From assembly GCA_050296935.1 (NCBI GenBank), contig JBNKRV010000074.1, positions 22,772 through 86,771 of the forward strand: a stretch of DNA of 64,000 bases. The letters are read 5' to 3'. This DNA is from Saccharicrinis sp050296935. Its GTDB lineage: Bacteria > Bacteroidota > Bacteroidia > Bacteroidales > Marinilabiliaceae. The notes under the pieces were generated by a model. The model searched no databases. It was not told where the DNA came from and worked only from the letters and a program-made list of their open reading frames with translations. This document shows, in pieces, positions 9,487 through 18,578 of the stretch (position 1 is its first letter; every line of letters starts with the position of its first letter). Made by a program: the position numbers and the translations under genes.

Positions 9487-11163
9487 ATGAAGAAAATTAA
9501 ATATATACTGTTAGTCCTTCTGGTTATTATATTAGGATTTTTTGTCTGGTTTCAATCAATGATTTTGGTTCATCCGGATGTAGATGATGAATCCGTTTTA
9601 TCTATAGAGGTTCAGCGGCTTTCCGATAGCTTATCTGTTTGCGGAGATAGTTGGCTGCACAAAAATAACGGAGGTATTTATGAATTGATGGTATGCGGTA
9701 AGCCATTTGAATCAGGTGTGAAGAATGGTAAGCTGACCAAGGATCTTGCAGCAAAGCAGGAGCAATATTTTGTAGACTTCATTAAAACATTAATACCATC
9801 GGAAACCACCTTAAACTATCTTAAATATTTTATTACTTTTTTCAATAAGGATCTGGATAAGTATATCCGCAAAGAATATTTACAAGAGATATATGGTATA
9901 TCCTTATATGCTTCAGATGAGTTTGATTTTATAGGAGATAAGTACCATCGTATTTTAAATTATCACGCGGCACACGACATCGGGCACACCATTCAGAACA
10001 TGAATCTGGTAGCTTGTACAGCCTTTAGTGTTCAGGATGAACTTACTTATGACAGTACTATTTTTGTTGGAAGAAATCTTGATTTTTCTGCAGGTGATGA
10101 TTTTGCCCGTAATAAACTGGTTGTTTTTTGTAAACCGGATAAGGGTTATAAGTTTGCCTACATATCCTGGGCTGGTATGATGGGAGTTTTGTCGGGTATG
10201 AATGAGCATGGTTTAACCATAAGTTTGAATTCAGCCAAATCTGGCATTCCAATGGCAGCAAAATCACCCGTTTGTATTGTATCACGTGATGTATTACAAC
10301 ATGCTAAAAATATTGATGAAGCCTACCGGATAATCAGTGGATATGAGACTTTCGTTTCTGAATCATTTTTAATTAGTTCTGCAGAAGACAGAAAAGTGGT
10401 AGTTGTTGAAAAATCTCAGGATAAAACAGCTATATACGAATCCGGAAAATCAAAGTTGGTATTAACCAATCATTTTCAAAGTAAAGAGTTAAAGGATACA
10501 CCACTAAATATTGAATCCATTGAAGAAGGATGTTCATTGTATCGTTTAAAGAGAACACATGAATTAATTAATCAGGATTCTGCTTACAACCATGAAAAGG
10601 TGATTTCAGTATTAAGGGATAAAAATGGATTAACTGACGAATCGATTGGCTTAGGTAATGAATCGGCAGTAAATCAATTGATTTGTCATCATTCTGTAGT
10701 ATTTAATCCAGAAAAACGATTAATGTGGGTATCCATGTATCCTTATCAGGAAAATAACTTTATTGCCTACGATCTGAATAAAATATTTAAGGATGATTTT
10801 GATATTAATTCCTATGATATTAACGTTGATAGCTTGGAAGTAGGAGCTTCTGACTTTTATAATAAAGGGGGAGTAACTAATGTTTGGGCATATAGAACTC
10901 AGATTGATTCTCTTGTGAATATTGTGATTCCTGATAAATCCAAAGTTAAGAATGAAGGTTACTTTAAGGAACTAATCAATAAAAATCCTAATTATTACTA
11001 TGGATATTATGTGGTTGGAATGTACTATCAATCAAGAGGTGACTACCAACATGCGGGAGAGTATTTTGATAAAGCACTAACCTTAGAGTTTCCAAGAACC
11101 GTTGATAAAGCTCAGGTTGAACAAAGAATACAGGAATTTAATGAAAGTACAAACAGGAGATAG
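9487..11163 (+). CDS. C45-family (penicillin acyltransferase-like) acyltransferase/hydrolase with C-terminal TPR-like tail
   Basis: The protein has 558 residues with one N-terminal membrane anchor or uncleaved signal (KYILLVLLVIILGFFVWF). The likely N-terminal nucleophile is Cys177 in the segment NLVACTAFSV. It is followed by GRNLDF and by MGVLSGMNEHGLTISLN, both typical of the C45 / acyl-CoA:6-APA acyltransferase family. These enzymes self-cleave so that the cysteine becomes the new N-terminus. The last 70 residues (YYYGYYVVGMYYQSRGDY) look like a tetratricopeptide pair. Within a polyene-type cluster it may transfer or remove an acyl group on the periplasmic side. Family membership is fairly secure; the substrate is unknown. 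Confidence 0.78.
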   Translation: MKKIKYILLVLLVIILGFFVWFQSMILVHPDVDDESVLSIEVQRLSDSLSVCGDSWLHKNNGGIYELMVCGKPFESGVKNGKLTKDLAAKQEQYFVDFIKTLIPSETTLNYLKYFITFFNKDLDKYIRKEYLQEIYGISLYASDEFDFIGDKYHRILNYHAAHDIGHTIQNMNLVACTAFSVQDELTYDSTIFVGRNLDFSAGDDFARNKLVVFCKPDKGYKFAYISWAGMMGVLSGMNEHGLTISLNSAKSGIPMAAKSPVCIVSRDVLQHAKNIDEAYRIISGYETFVSESFLISSAEDRKVVVVEKSQDKTAIYESGKSKLVLTNHFQSKELKDTPLNIESIEEGCSLYRLKRTHELINQDSAYNHEKVISVLRDKNGLTDESIGLGNESAVNQLICHHSVVFNPEKRLMWVSMYPYQENNFIAYDLNKIFKDDFDINSYDINVDSLEVGASDFYNKGGVTNVWAYRTQIDSLVNIVIPDKSKVKNEGYFKELINKNPNYYYGYYVVGMYYQSRGDYQHAGEYFDKALTLEFPRTVDKAQVEQRIQEFNESTNRR

Positions 11164-11193
11164 TAAAACCCTTCTGCTTAAAATCAGGCTTCA

Positions 11194-11538
11194 ATGGGTA
11201 AGTATATTTTTAAACCACTCAGTCGGTTTAACAAGATATTAGATCTGAGGGAGCAAAATACCGTGTTTTTTATCCATTATTTAACCGACGCTAAACAAAG
11301 TCAGAAAGGCTGTCTATATGCTCAGATGGATCTTTCAAATACAGAGACTATGGGTCAATTTATTGATTATACTTTATCGAACCATCTTTGCGTATCCAAC
11401 GATGATGTAAAAGTCGGTGTTACTATGGATTTTTTCGATAATGGTTTAAAAAATAAGCGGAGAGTACAAGCTATTGAAAGGGGTGATAATAAAGAACTTT
11501 TGTATCAAAAAACAAACAGATGTATATACCTGAAATAG
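11194..11538 (+). CDS. Small protein of unknown function in the cluster
   Basis: The protein has 114 residues and I do not recognise it. It has no signal peptide, no membrane helix and no obvious catalytic motif. It is fairly polar, with two short hydrophobic strands (NTVFFIHYL and KVGVTMDFF). It reads in the direction of the cluster, starts 30 bases after the C45 gene and overlaps the start of the ligase gene by 19 bases, so it is very likely translated. Its fixed place beside an adenylating ligase makes a partner or carrier-like role thinkable, but there is no Ser-containing carrier-protein motif (DSL or similar). Confidence 0.6.
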   Translation: MGKYIFKPLSRFNKILDLREQNTVFFIHYLTDAKQSQKGCLYAQMDLSNTETMGQFIDYTLSNHLCVSNDDVKVGVTMDFFDNGLKNKRRVQAIERGDNKELLYQKTNRCIYLK

Positions 11539-12812
11539 AATTAAAATCACAGGAGGAGATAAAGGCTTTTCAAGAATCAAAGTTGCAGGAAGCACTGCGG
11601 TATCTAAATGAAAATTCTGTATTCTATCAACGTATTTTTAAAGAGCATCAAGTTGATATTGCCGATATAAAAAAAATGGAGGATCTCCAGAGAATTCCAA
11701 CAACAACAAAAGACGATCTGCAACATTATAATACGGATTTTCTTTGTGTTACTCCTGATAAAATCATTGATTATCTTACCACTTCAGGAACAGCTGGTGA
11801 TCCTGTGGTTTTTGCAGAAACAGAAAATGATCTGCGACGACTGGCTTATAATGAGTACATATCTTTTGCTTGTGCCACCGCCAGGCCGGATGATATTTTT
11901 CAATTAATGGTTACCCTTGATCGTCGGTTTATGGCGGGGATGGCCTATTATGAGGGAATCAGAAAATTAGGAGCTGCCATTGTTAGAGTAGGTCCGGGTA
12001 ATCCGGGTTTGCAATTTGATACAATAGAAAGAATTAAACCCACAGCCTTAGTCACAGTTCCTTCATTTTTACTGAAATTAATTGAATATGCAGAAAAGCA
12101 TCACATCGACTATCAGAACTCAAGTATTAAAAAGGCCATTTGTATAGGAGAGAGTCTGCGTAATGATGACTTTTCGTTAAATACCTTGGGACAACGTATT
12201 AAAGATAAATGGGATATTGAACTTTTTTCTACCTATGCTTCTACAGAAATGGGGACAGCATTTACAGATTGCGAATATGGCATGGGTGGACATCATCATC
12301 CGGAGGTGATTATTGTGGAGTTTTTAGACAACGATGAAAACCCGGTAACACCCGGCACACCAGGAGAAGTAACTATTACTACCTTTGGAGTGGAAGGGAT
12401 GCCGCTATTGCGTTTTAAAACAGGTGATATTTGTAATCATTTTGTAGATAAATGTAAGTGCGGTCGAACAACTATGCGTTTGGGATCTGTCATCGGAAGA
12501 AAAAATCAGATGATTAAATATAAAGGCACCACCTTATATCCACCAGCACTGTATGATGTGTTGAATGATATTGAAAGTATTGATAATTATATTGTTTATA
12601 TCAGTAAAAATAAATTGGGTACAGATGATATAGAAATAAAGGTTGGAACAACAACACCAGGGGAATCATTAAAAAAAGAAGTAAAAGACTGCTTTAGAGC
12701 TAAACTAAGAGTAGCTCCGGAAGTATCTTTTTATACGCCGGCACAGATATTAAAAATGCAATTCCCCGAGATGAGTAGAAAACCGATAACTTTTATTGAT
12801 AACAGATACTAG
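11520..12812 (+). CDS. Phenylacetate-CoA ligase-like (PaaK-type) adenylating enzyme
   Basis: The protein has 430 residues of the ANL superfamily, PaaK branch. The phosphate-binding loop TTSGTAGDP is at 87-95, the acyl-adenylate motif appears as YASTEMG, and a LLRFKTGDIC segment and a C-terminal LGSVIGRKNQMIKYKG hinge follow. A CKCG motif before the hinge is typical of PaaK-like proteins. The enzyme should activate an aryl or fatty carboxylate with ATP. In aryl-polyene and flexirubin clusters a ligase of this kind loads the aromatic starter acid (for example a coumaroyl-type acid). The substrate is inferred from context only. Confidence 0.85.
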   Translation: MYIPEIELKSQEEIKAFQESKLQEALRYLNENSVFYQRIFKEHQVDIADIKKMEDLQRIPTTTKDDLQHYNTDFLCVTPDKIIDYLTTSGTAGDPVVFAETENDLRRLAYNEYISFACATARPDDIFQLMVTLDRRFMAGMAYYEGIRKLGAAIVRVGPGNPGLQFDTIERIKPTALVTVPSFLLKLIEYAEKHHIDYQNSSIKKAICIGESLRNDDFSLNTLGQRIKDKWDIELFSTYASTEMGTAFTDCEYGMGGHHHPEVIIVEFLDNDENPVTPGTPGEVTITTFGVEGMPLLRFKTGDICNHFVDKCKCGRTTMRLGSVIGRKNQMIKYKGTTLYPPALYDVLNDIESIDNYIVYISKNKLGTDDIEIKVGTTTPGESLKKEVKDCFRAKLRVAPEVSFYTPAQILKMQFPEMSRKPITFIDNRY

Positions 12813-12815
12813 ATT

Positions 12816-13979
12816 ATGACTGAATTTGAGAAGATTTATGAGGAGATGAGACCTTATAAAGATGAAGAGATAAGTGATGCCATGGCTCGGATTTTAGAGG
12901 AAAAGGCATTTTATCCGGTATTGCAATATGTTTTTCCTGATCGTACGGTTGAAGAATCGGTTAAAGAAATGAGTACGATTGATAGTATTTATGATTTTCA
13001 ATTAAAGTTCAGTAAAAATGCTGTTGAAGAAGTCCTGAATAAAACAGCAACAAACTTCTCGTATTCCGGAATAGAAAATCTGGATAAGGATACTTCTTAT
13101 TTATTCATATCTAACCATCGGGATATTGTACTTGATAGTGCTATTTTACAATGTGTTTTAATTAACAACGGACATAGAACAACACAAATTACATTTGGCA
13201 GTAATTTGATGAGTAGCCAGTTTATTATTGATCTGGGTAAAGTAAATAAAATGTTTACTTTTTATCGGGGAGGATCAAAGATTGACATTTATCGTAATGC
13301 CATGATTCATTCAGCTTATATTAAAAAGATTTTAACCGGAGAAAAAGAATCTGTCTGGATTGCTCAAAGAGATGGAAGAACAAAGAATGGTTCAGATAAA
13401 ACACAGCTTTCTTTATTAAAGATGTTAACTATCAAGGAAAAAGATCATATCACGGCATTGAAAAATTTTAATATTTGTCCGGTTTCTATTTCTTATGAAC
13501 TTGAACCTTGTGATATTTATAAAGTAAGGGAATGTTTAGCCACATCCGAAGATGAGTATGTTAAAGAAAAGGATGAAGATTTTAAGAGTATCGTAAACGG
13601 AATTATCGGAGCTAAAGGAAATGTTCACATTGCTTTTGGTAAACCATTAAATTCTTTTATCGAAGAAAACACTAATGAATTGGATATTAGTAATGTTCAT
13701 GAAAAAGTATGTAATGAAATAGATAAACAGATATGGCATAATTATAAGTTGAATCCATTTAATTATGTGGCTTATGATATCCTTAACACAAGTCAGCAAC
13801 ATTTAGGTTCCAGATATTCCGGACAGGATATTGATAACTTTTACAAATTGTTGGATGAAAAAGTCTCCGGAGAGTCAAACCCCATTAGTATAAAAAAACA
13901 AAAAGAAAGTCTGCTTAAAATGTATGCCGTTTCGGTAGAAAACTATCTTAAAGCTGTCAATGAAGTTGAGTTTTTATAG
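12816..13979 (+). CDS. PlsC-like glycerolipid acyltransferase, last gene of the cluster
   Basis: The protein has 387 residues. The acyltransferase motif I region reads FISNHRDIVLDSA, with His101 after Asn100, and a later block reads IAQRDGRTKNGSDK. The gap from His101 to the second Asp is one residue longer than the usual NHxxxxD, although another Asp follows two residues after the His. It is soluble or peripheral, with no clear membrane helix. It begins 3 bases after the ligase stop. It may acylate the polyene or its lipid anchor; together with the PlsC domain in the MMPL fusion the cluster holds two acyltransferases. No gene follows in this direction for 4.5 kb. Confidence 0.8.
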   Translation: MTEFEKIYEEMRPYKDEEISDAMARILEEKAFYPVLQYVFPDRTVEESVKEMSTIDSIYDFQLKFSKNAVEEVLNKTATNFSYSGIENLDKDTSYLFISNHRDIVLDSAILQCVLINNGHRTTQITFGSNLMSSQFIIDLGKVNKMFTFYRGGSKIDIYRNAMIHSAYIKKILTGEKESVWIAQRDGRTKNGSDKTQLSLLKMLTIKEKDHITALKNFNICPVSISYELEPCDIYKVRECLATSEDEYVKEKDEDFKSIVNGIIGAKGNVHIAFGKPLNSFIEENTNELDISNVHEKVCNEIDKQIWHNYKLNPFNYVAYDILNTSQQHLGSRYSGQDIDNFYKLLDEKVSGESNPISIKKQKESLLKMYAVSVENYLKAVNEVEFL

Positions 13980-14235
13980 CGTTGAAAATATGTTTGCATT
14001 TTTGAAGGGTATATGGAAATGGAACTTTCCCTTAAATTAAGTAGTTATTCGTGTAATGGTATAAGCCCCTATATATTGAGGGATAGCAAGTTTGGGTAGT
14101 TGTCTTCTTTTATAACCATGAGCCAACAGGAGTTGTTACATTTGTCAGTACCATAGTGTATAAAAAGAATAGCCTATAATTATGCGTTTTAAGAAGTCTG
14201 TAATAAGCGAAAGTTAAAGTGTAGATTGTTCATTA

Positions 14236-15720
14236 CTATAGTTTCTTTAATTGATTTTCCAGCTCCTTTATTTCCTGATTTATAGAACTTTTGTTTTCAT
14301 ATTTATTTAAACGATGTGCTTCAGAAATAAAGTGTTCTGCTTTTTGAATGTTACCCGAACTCATATTGATACGTGCAGCACAAAGGGCAGAATATGGAGC
14401 GAAATACCGAATTGAATTATCGTTGATTTTAATAGCTTCAGTAAAATTGATTTCAGCCAGATTATATTGTTGAAGCATCTGGTAACATCTTCCTTTCCGA
14501 TAGTAAAACTCAGTTTGATTATGTAGGTTTTTCAGATTGTCTGGTTTTGATTCAGAAAGTTTATCTAAACATTGTTGAAAATCTCCCATGTCAAATAAAA
14601 GTCTGGATTTTAAAAGAATAGTGTCTGGCAACTCAGCTAATGTGCTTTCGAAATGTGCTTGCTTATCTTCCCATGTGGGAAAAGATTTAAGCGTTTGAAC
14701 CGTTTTGTTGTATTGTTTATATAATTCAAGATCGTTTTGTAAAAAATAATACCAGGATAAATAGCGATAGGCATCAGCAACAAACTGTTCCGATTGATTT
14801 CTATTCAGGAATTCTTTTAATATACCGGGTGCTCTATAATCATTGATCAGTGTAAAATATTTGCCTTTTAAATAGAGTAGCGGCATAAAATTAATACTTC
14901 CATCAGCATAAAGCCATTCATTACACAATCGGGGTTCTTTTATTTTAAATGCACATCTGATTATCACGGATCTAATTATTTCCGGATGCTCGTTATGAAG
15001 TTCCGAAAGTATTAATTGGCGAGTGTTATCATTATTTTCATCAAACTTGAGTTGAGCAAAACCAAGATATAATAATGCTTCTAGCTTCTGACCTTTGTTT
15101 AACGAGGGGGTATTGTAATATTGGTGCAATGTTTTAAGTCCGGTTTTATTGTCCCCTGAAAGTCCAAACCATCCGGCTAGTTGAGTGTAACTGTTTGGTA
15201 TTTTAGAGATTAATAAGTTAAATATTCCCCTGAGTTTTAAATTCTCTTTTAATTCTGGGTGCTCATCTTCACTATCTTCCCAATAGTTATGTGCTTTTGA
15301 AAAGGCAGTGATGGCGCTAATATAATTGTTGTTCCGAAACTCAACAATGCCTTTTTGCAAATATATTTCAGATAGATAAGCCAGGCAATGTTCATCGTAA
15401 TTAATTGATTCTTTTATTTTGTCAGCTATAGCATCAAAGCTGTTTGTATAGTGTTCGTAATTGTCGTTTCCAGTTGCTTGTGAAATAAAAAGAAGATAAT
15501 GCTGTAGGTATGCTTTTAAAGGTTTGTTTTGTATTTGCTGAATGCATGAATCTGCTTTGTGGTAATCTTGATTAATTAAGTGTTGTAAGCACAAATCAAG
15601 GCTTTGCCCTCTGGCAACCGATAAGTGTATTACAAGGGTGATAATACACAAAGCTATTTTTTTAAAATTGATATTCACACGGATTTTATTTAGCAGGGTC
15701 ATCATTTCTTTAAGTTTCAT
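14236..15720 (-). CDS. Exported TPR-repeat protein
   Basis: The protein has 494 residues. A hydrophobic stretch near residues 21-36 (IALCIITLVIHLSVARG) forms a signal peptide with an unusually long positive N-region, so translation may start at the Met at residue 6 or 7 instead. The rest is helical, with tetratricopeptide-like repeats, clearest near the C-terminus (YYRKGRCYQMLQQYNLAEIN and the following repeat). Such proteins act as scaffolds in the periplasm or outer membrane. No partner can be read from the neighbours: the cluster to the left converges on it, and the zinc-ribbon gene upstream is separated from it by a terminator. Confidence 0.75.
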   Translation of the reverse strand: MKLKEMMTLLNKIRVNINFKKIALCIITLVIHLSVARGQSLDLCLQHLINQDYHKADSCIQQIQNKPLKAYLQHYLLFISQATGNDNYEHYTNSFDAIADKIKESINYDEHCLAYLSEIYLQKGIVEFRNNNYISAITAFSKAHNYWEDSEDEHPELKENLKLRGIFNLLISKIPNSYTQLAGWFGLSGDNKTGLKTLHQYYNTPSLNKGQKLEALLYLGFAQLKFDENNDNTRQLILSELHNEHPEIIRSVIIRCAFKIKEPRLCNEWLYADGSINFMPLLYLKGKYFTLINDYRAPGILKEFLNRNQSEQFVADAYRYLSWYYFLQNDLELYKQYNKTVQTLKSFPTWEDKQAHFESTLAELPDTILLKSRLLFDMGDFQQCLDKLSESKPDNLKNLHNQTEFYYRKGRCYQMLQQYNLAEINFTEAIKINDNSIRYFAPYSALCAARINMSSGNIQKAEHFISEAHRLNKYENKSSINQEIKELENQLKKL

Positions 15721-15771
15721 TAGGACTTAAAGGGAAGGTGGATTGAATCTCTACCCAAATAAAAGTAATAA

Positions 15772-15802
15772 AAAAGGCTACATCTTTTAGAGGTAGCCTT
15801 TG
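15772..15802 (-). terminator. Rho-independent terminator after the zinc-ribbon gene
   Basis: AAAGGCTAC at 15773-15781 pairs with GTAGCCTTT at 15793-15801. Read on the minus strand, the stem is followed by a run of T. It lies between the end of the zinc-ribbon gene (15828) and the start of the TPR gene. Confidence 0.75.
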
Positions 15803-15827
15803 ATATATTAAAAATCTGGATTTCTAT

Positions 15828-16589
15828 TTATTCTGCAGCAGGTTGATCAATCTCATTATCAACAAGTATACGTCCGCAATATTCACAAACGATCACTTTT
15901 TTATGAGATTTGATATCTAACTGTCTCTGTGGTGGAATTTTGTTAAAACATCCTCCACAAGCATCACGCTCTACTGTAACAACAGCTAACCCATTGATAG
16001 CATTTGATCTTATTCTTTTAAATGCAGTTAAAAGACGTTCGTCGATGGTGCTTTCGATTTGTTCGATTTTTGATACCATCTTTTCTTCATCAACCTGAGT
16101 TTCATTTACGATATCGGTAAGCTCTTTCTTTTTAGCATCTAAGTCAGCTTTTCTATCTTCTAATAGTTGTTTTGAAGAGTCGATCACTTCTTGCTTATTG
16201 CTTAACTCAATAGCAAATTCTTTAATTCTCTTTTCACACAACTCCATCTCTAACTTCTGAAATTCAATTTCTTTAGAAAGAGAATCAAATTCGCGGTTGT
16301 TGCGAACGTTCATCTGTTGTGCTTCATATTTTTTTATTAAAACACCCGATTCTTTAATCTCGTTCTTTTTTGCACTGATGGAATCGTTTAATGCTTTAAT
16401 TTCAGTTTCGTAATTGGAAATACGTGTCTCTAAACCTTCAATTTCGTCTTCCAAATCCTGCACTTCAAGTGGTAACTCACCTCTAAGTGTTCTGATTTTA
16501 TCTACTTCAGTTGCCACTTTTTGTAAGTCGTATAATGCCTTTAACTTTTCTTCAACGGGCATCTCAGCTTTTTGATTTGTTTTTGCCAT
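15828..16589 (-). CDS. Coiled-coil protein with C4 zinc ribbon (COG1579 / DUF164 family)
   Basis: The protein has 253 residues. Residues about 10-190 are a long coiled coil rich in Glu and Lys. The C-terminus carries a zinc ribbon with CxxC pairs at Cys211/Cys214 and Cys235/Cys238 (CGGC and CEYC). Proteins of this family have been described as nucleic-acid-binding or assembly factors, but their role is not well defined. It starts 4 bases after the Nif3 gene ends, and this pair is common in Bacteroidota. All four zinc ligands are present. Confidence 0.88.
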   Translation of the reverse strand: MAKTNQKAEMPVEEKLKALYDLQKVATEVDKIRTLRGELPLEVQDLEDEIEGLETRISNYETEIKALNDSISAKKNEIKESGVLIKKYEAQQMNVRNNREFDSLSKEIEFQKLEMELCEKRIKEFAIELSNKQEVIDSSKQLLEDRKADLDAKKKELTDIVNETQVDEEKMVSKIEQIESTIDERLLTAFKRIRSNAINGLAVVTVERDACGGCFNKIPPQRQLDIKSHKKVIVCEYCGRILVDNEIDQPAAE

Positions 16590-16593
16590 TCTG

Positions 16594-17688
16594 CTACAAA
16601 TATTTAATAGGATTTGTATTTACTTTCGATAAACGAATCGCAAAATTAGGTATTTTTTTTGTAAGTATCTCAAAAAAAACTTCTTTAGTAAATTGTTCGC
16701 TTTCAAAATGACCAATATCTGCGATTATAATTTCATTTTCAGCATCAAAAAACTGATGATATTTAAAGTCTCCACTTATAAATATATCAGCTTGTGCGGC
16801 TTTTGCTTTATTTAATAAAAAGCTACCGGCTCCACCACATACAGCTACTTTTTTTATGGCTTTGTTTTTTAACGGTGTATATTTTATAGTGCCGCAATTG
16901 AATATTTCTTTTATTCGGTGAAGAAAAGTCATTTCATCTTCCGGATCTTTTAGTTCTCCCACCATGCCGGATCCTGTTGAATCCCAGCTATTCTCTAGAG
17001 GGTATATGTCGTAAGCAACTTCTTCGTATGGATGTGCTTTTAATAAAGCAGAAATTATTCTTCCTTTTAAATAAGATGGAAATATGGTTTCAACCCTGAT
17101 TTCATTCTCAGTATGTAGCTCGCCTGGTTGACCAACAAAAGGATTAGTATCTTCATTTCCCCTGAAGGTACCTTCTCCGTTTATATTAAAACTACATGAG
17201 TCGTAGTTTCCTATCTGTCCGGCTCCTGCATTAAATATTGCAGTGCGAACCTCGGGAGCTTGTTTTGTGGGTACAAAAGTAACCAGCTTCAGAAGGTCTC
17301 CTTTTTTAGGAGATAGAATCTTACAATCGGTTAATCCGATTTTTTCGCATATTTTGCCGTTTACACCATTTAAAACACTATCGGCATTGGTGTGGCATGC
17401 ATATATCCCTATGTCGTTCTTAATCGCTTTTATGGTGCATCGCTCAACGTAATTAGTGCCGTTGAGTCGTTTAATGCCTCCCATAATAATGGGATGATGT
17501 GCAATAATTAGATTATAGCCTGATGATATGGCCTCATCAATAACTTCTTCTGTAACATCAAGAGTAATGAGTATGCCTTTTACTTCATCATTTTTTTGAC
17601 CAATTATAAGACCTGCATTATCGTAACTTTCTTGTAAAGATGGTGGAGCAAACTCTTCCAGTATTTGTACTACTTGTTGTATTCTCAT
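16594..17688 (-). CDS. Nif3-like dinuclear metal-binding protein (YqfO/YbgI family)
   Basis: The protein has 364 residues. The metal-binding AHHP is at 63-66 and the C-terminal metal motif GDFKYHQ with IADIGHFESEQ closes the fold. The length matches the long form of the family, which has an extra CutA-like domain inserted near the middle (about 125-230), as in Bacillus YqfO, and not the short E. coli YbgI form. It forms toroidal hexamers in known structures. The annotation 'GTP cyclohydrolase I type 2' is often used, but the cellular role is uncertain. It is transcribed with the zinc-ribbon gene. Confidence 0.92.
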   Translation of the reverse strand: MRIQQVVQILEEFAPPSLQESYDNAGLIIGQKNDEVKGILITLDVTEEVIDEAISSGYNLIIAHHPIIMGGIKRLNGTNYVERCTIKAIKNDIGIYACHTNADSVLNGVNGKICEKIGLTDCKILSPKKGDLLKLVTFVPTKQAPEVRTAIFNAGAGQIGNYDSCSFNINGEGTFRGNEDTNPFVGQPGELHTENEIRVETIFPSYLKGRIISALLKAHPYEEVAYDIYPLENSWDSTGSGMVGELKDPEDEMTFLHRIKEIFNCGTIKYTPLKNKAIKKVAVCGGAGSFLLNKAKAAQADIFISGDFKYHQFFDAENEIIIADIGHFESEQFTKEVFFEILTKKIPNFAIRLSKVNTNPIKYL

Positions 17689-17748
17689 TAAAAATAAAGT
17701 GTATGGTAATTTTTATGCTTTCAATTTAGTTATGGTAAGGAGCTGTTT

Positions 17749-18084
17749 TTATAGGTTTTCTTTCATATCAAGCAATATCGACTTAATATCTTTGAGTTTT
17801 GATACTACTTCAAAGTTGTTTATTGTATCTTCTCTGTTTTCTTCCATCTTTTTTTGAGCTCCTTTTAATGTCATGCCCTTTTCTTTAACCAAATGAAAAA
17901 TCAGGTGAAAATTTTCAACATCAGCAGGAGTAAAAAGGCGATTCCCTTTTTTATTTTTATTGGGCTTGATGATGTCGAACTCTTTTTCCCAAAATCGAAT
18001 TAATGAGGTATTTACGTTAAACATATCAGCTACTTCACCAATGGTATAATATAATTTTTCAATTTTTGGTTCTTTGTAAGACAT
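17749..18084 (-). CDS. MerR-family transcriptional regulator
   Basis: I chose the start at 18084 (MSYKEPKIEKLYYTIG) because the helix-turn-helix begins right after it. The frame is open upstream to 18135, but those residues do not look like part of the fold. The protein has 111 residues: a MerR winged helix (YTIGEVADMFNVNTSLIRFW at about 13-32) and a short C-terminal helix, without a metal- or drug-binding domain. Small MerR proteins of this type are common in Bacteroidota beside Nif3 or peptidase genes. The target is unknown. Confidence 0.85.
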   Translation of the reverse strand: MSYKEPKIEKLYYTIGEVADMFNVNTSLIRFWEKEFDIIKPNKNKKGNRLFTPADVENFHLIFHLVKEKGMTLKGAQKKMEENREDTINNFEVVSKLKDIKSILLDMKENL

Positions 18085-18578
18085 AGTAATTAATTTTTGA
18101 GTATACAATATTAGCTTATTTGTTTTAAAAGTCAATAAATAGTGTCAGCAAGAAAACTCCATTTTTTCCCCGAAATAATCGGGGCAGGCTGTTACTCATG
18201 CTATCAGAATGATCATTTACGACAATAAACTCACTTTTTTCGGGCTTTGGAGGCCTCAATAATGAAGCTTTCTTATCTGCCACTTGAGCTTTCTAGCAAG
18301 TATTATATAGGCGTGATTATAAGTGGTTAGGAGACCTTTAGTTTTCCCGGAAAATAACAATATCAGTTTTTACCATCATGTTTAAAAAAATGATGTTTTC
18401 TGTAAAAATTGTATGTTGAAATATGCGATTGTTTGCTTAATTTTGAAGGATTTATTAATTAGTTTTGGGTAATACCGATTAAAATTCAAAATGCTACTTC
18501 TGCTTCACTTCGTTCCTGAAGTTGTTTGAATTTAACTCGGCATTATACCGGCGCATTTATAGTTTTAATTGGTATAAT
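18085..18578. other. Intergenic region between merR-type gene and capA-like gene
   Basis: About 490 bases lie between two genes that read away from each other. I see one good promoter (listed separately) and a weak 6-bp stem at 18168-18184 that lacks a usable T-run. No further gene or repeat is evident. Confidence 0.5.
18415..18445 (+). promoter_or_regulatory. Bacteroidota-type promoter for the first capA-like gene
   Basis: TTG at 18416-18418 and TAATTTTG at 18438-18445 are 19 bases apart, fitting the -33 TTTG / -7 TAnnTTTG pattern. The gene starts about 133 bases downstream. Confidence 0.5.

Noticed and set aside
18168..18184. Stem CCCCGA / TCGGGG as a terminator
   Set aside because: The stem is only 6 bp and is not followed by T in either usable direction. 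It is more than 80 bases upstream of the merR-type start and before no gene end.
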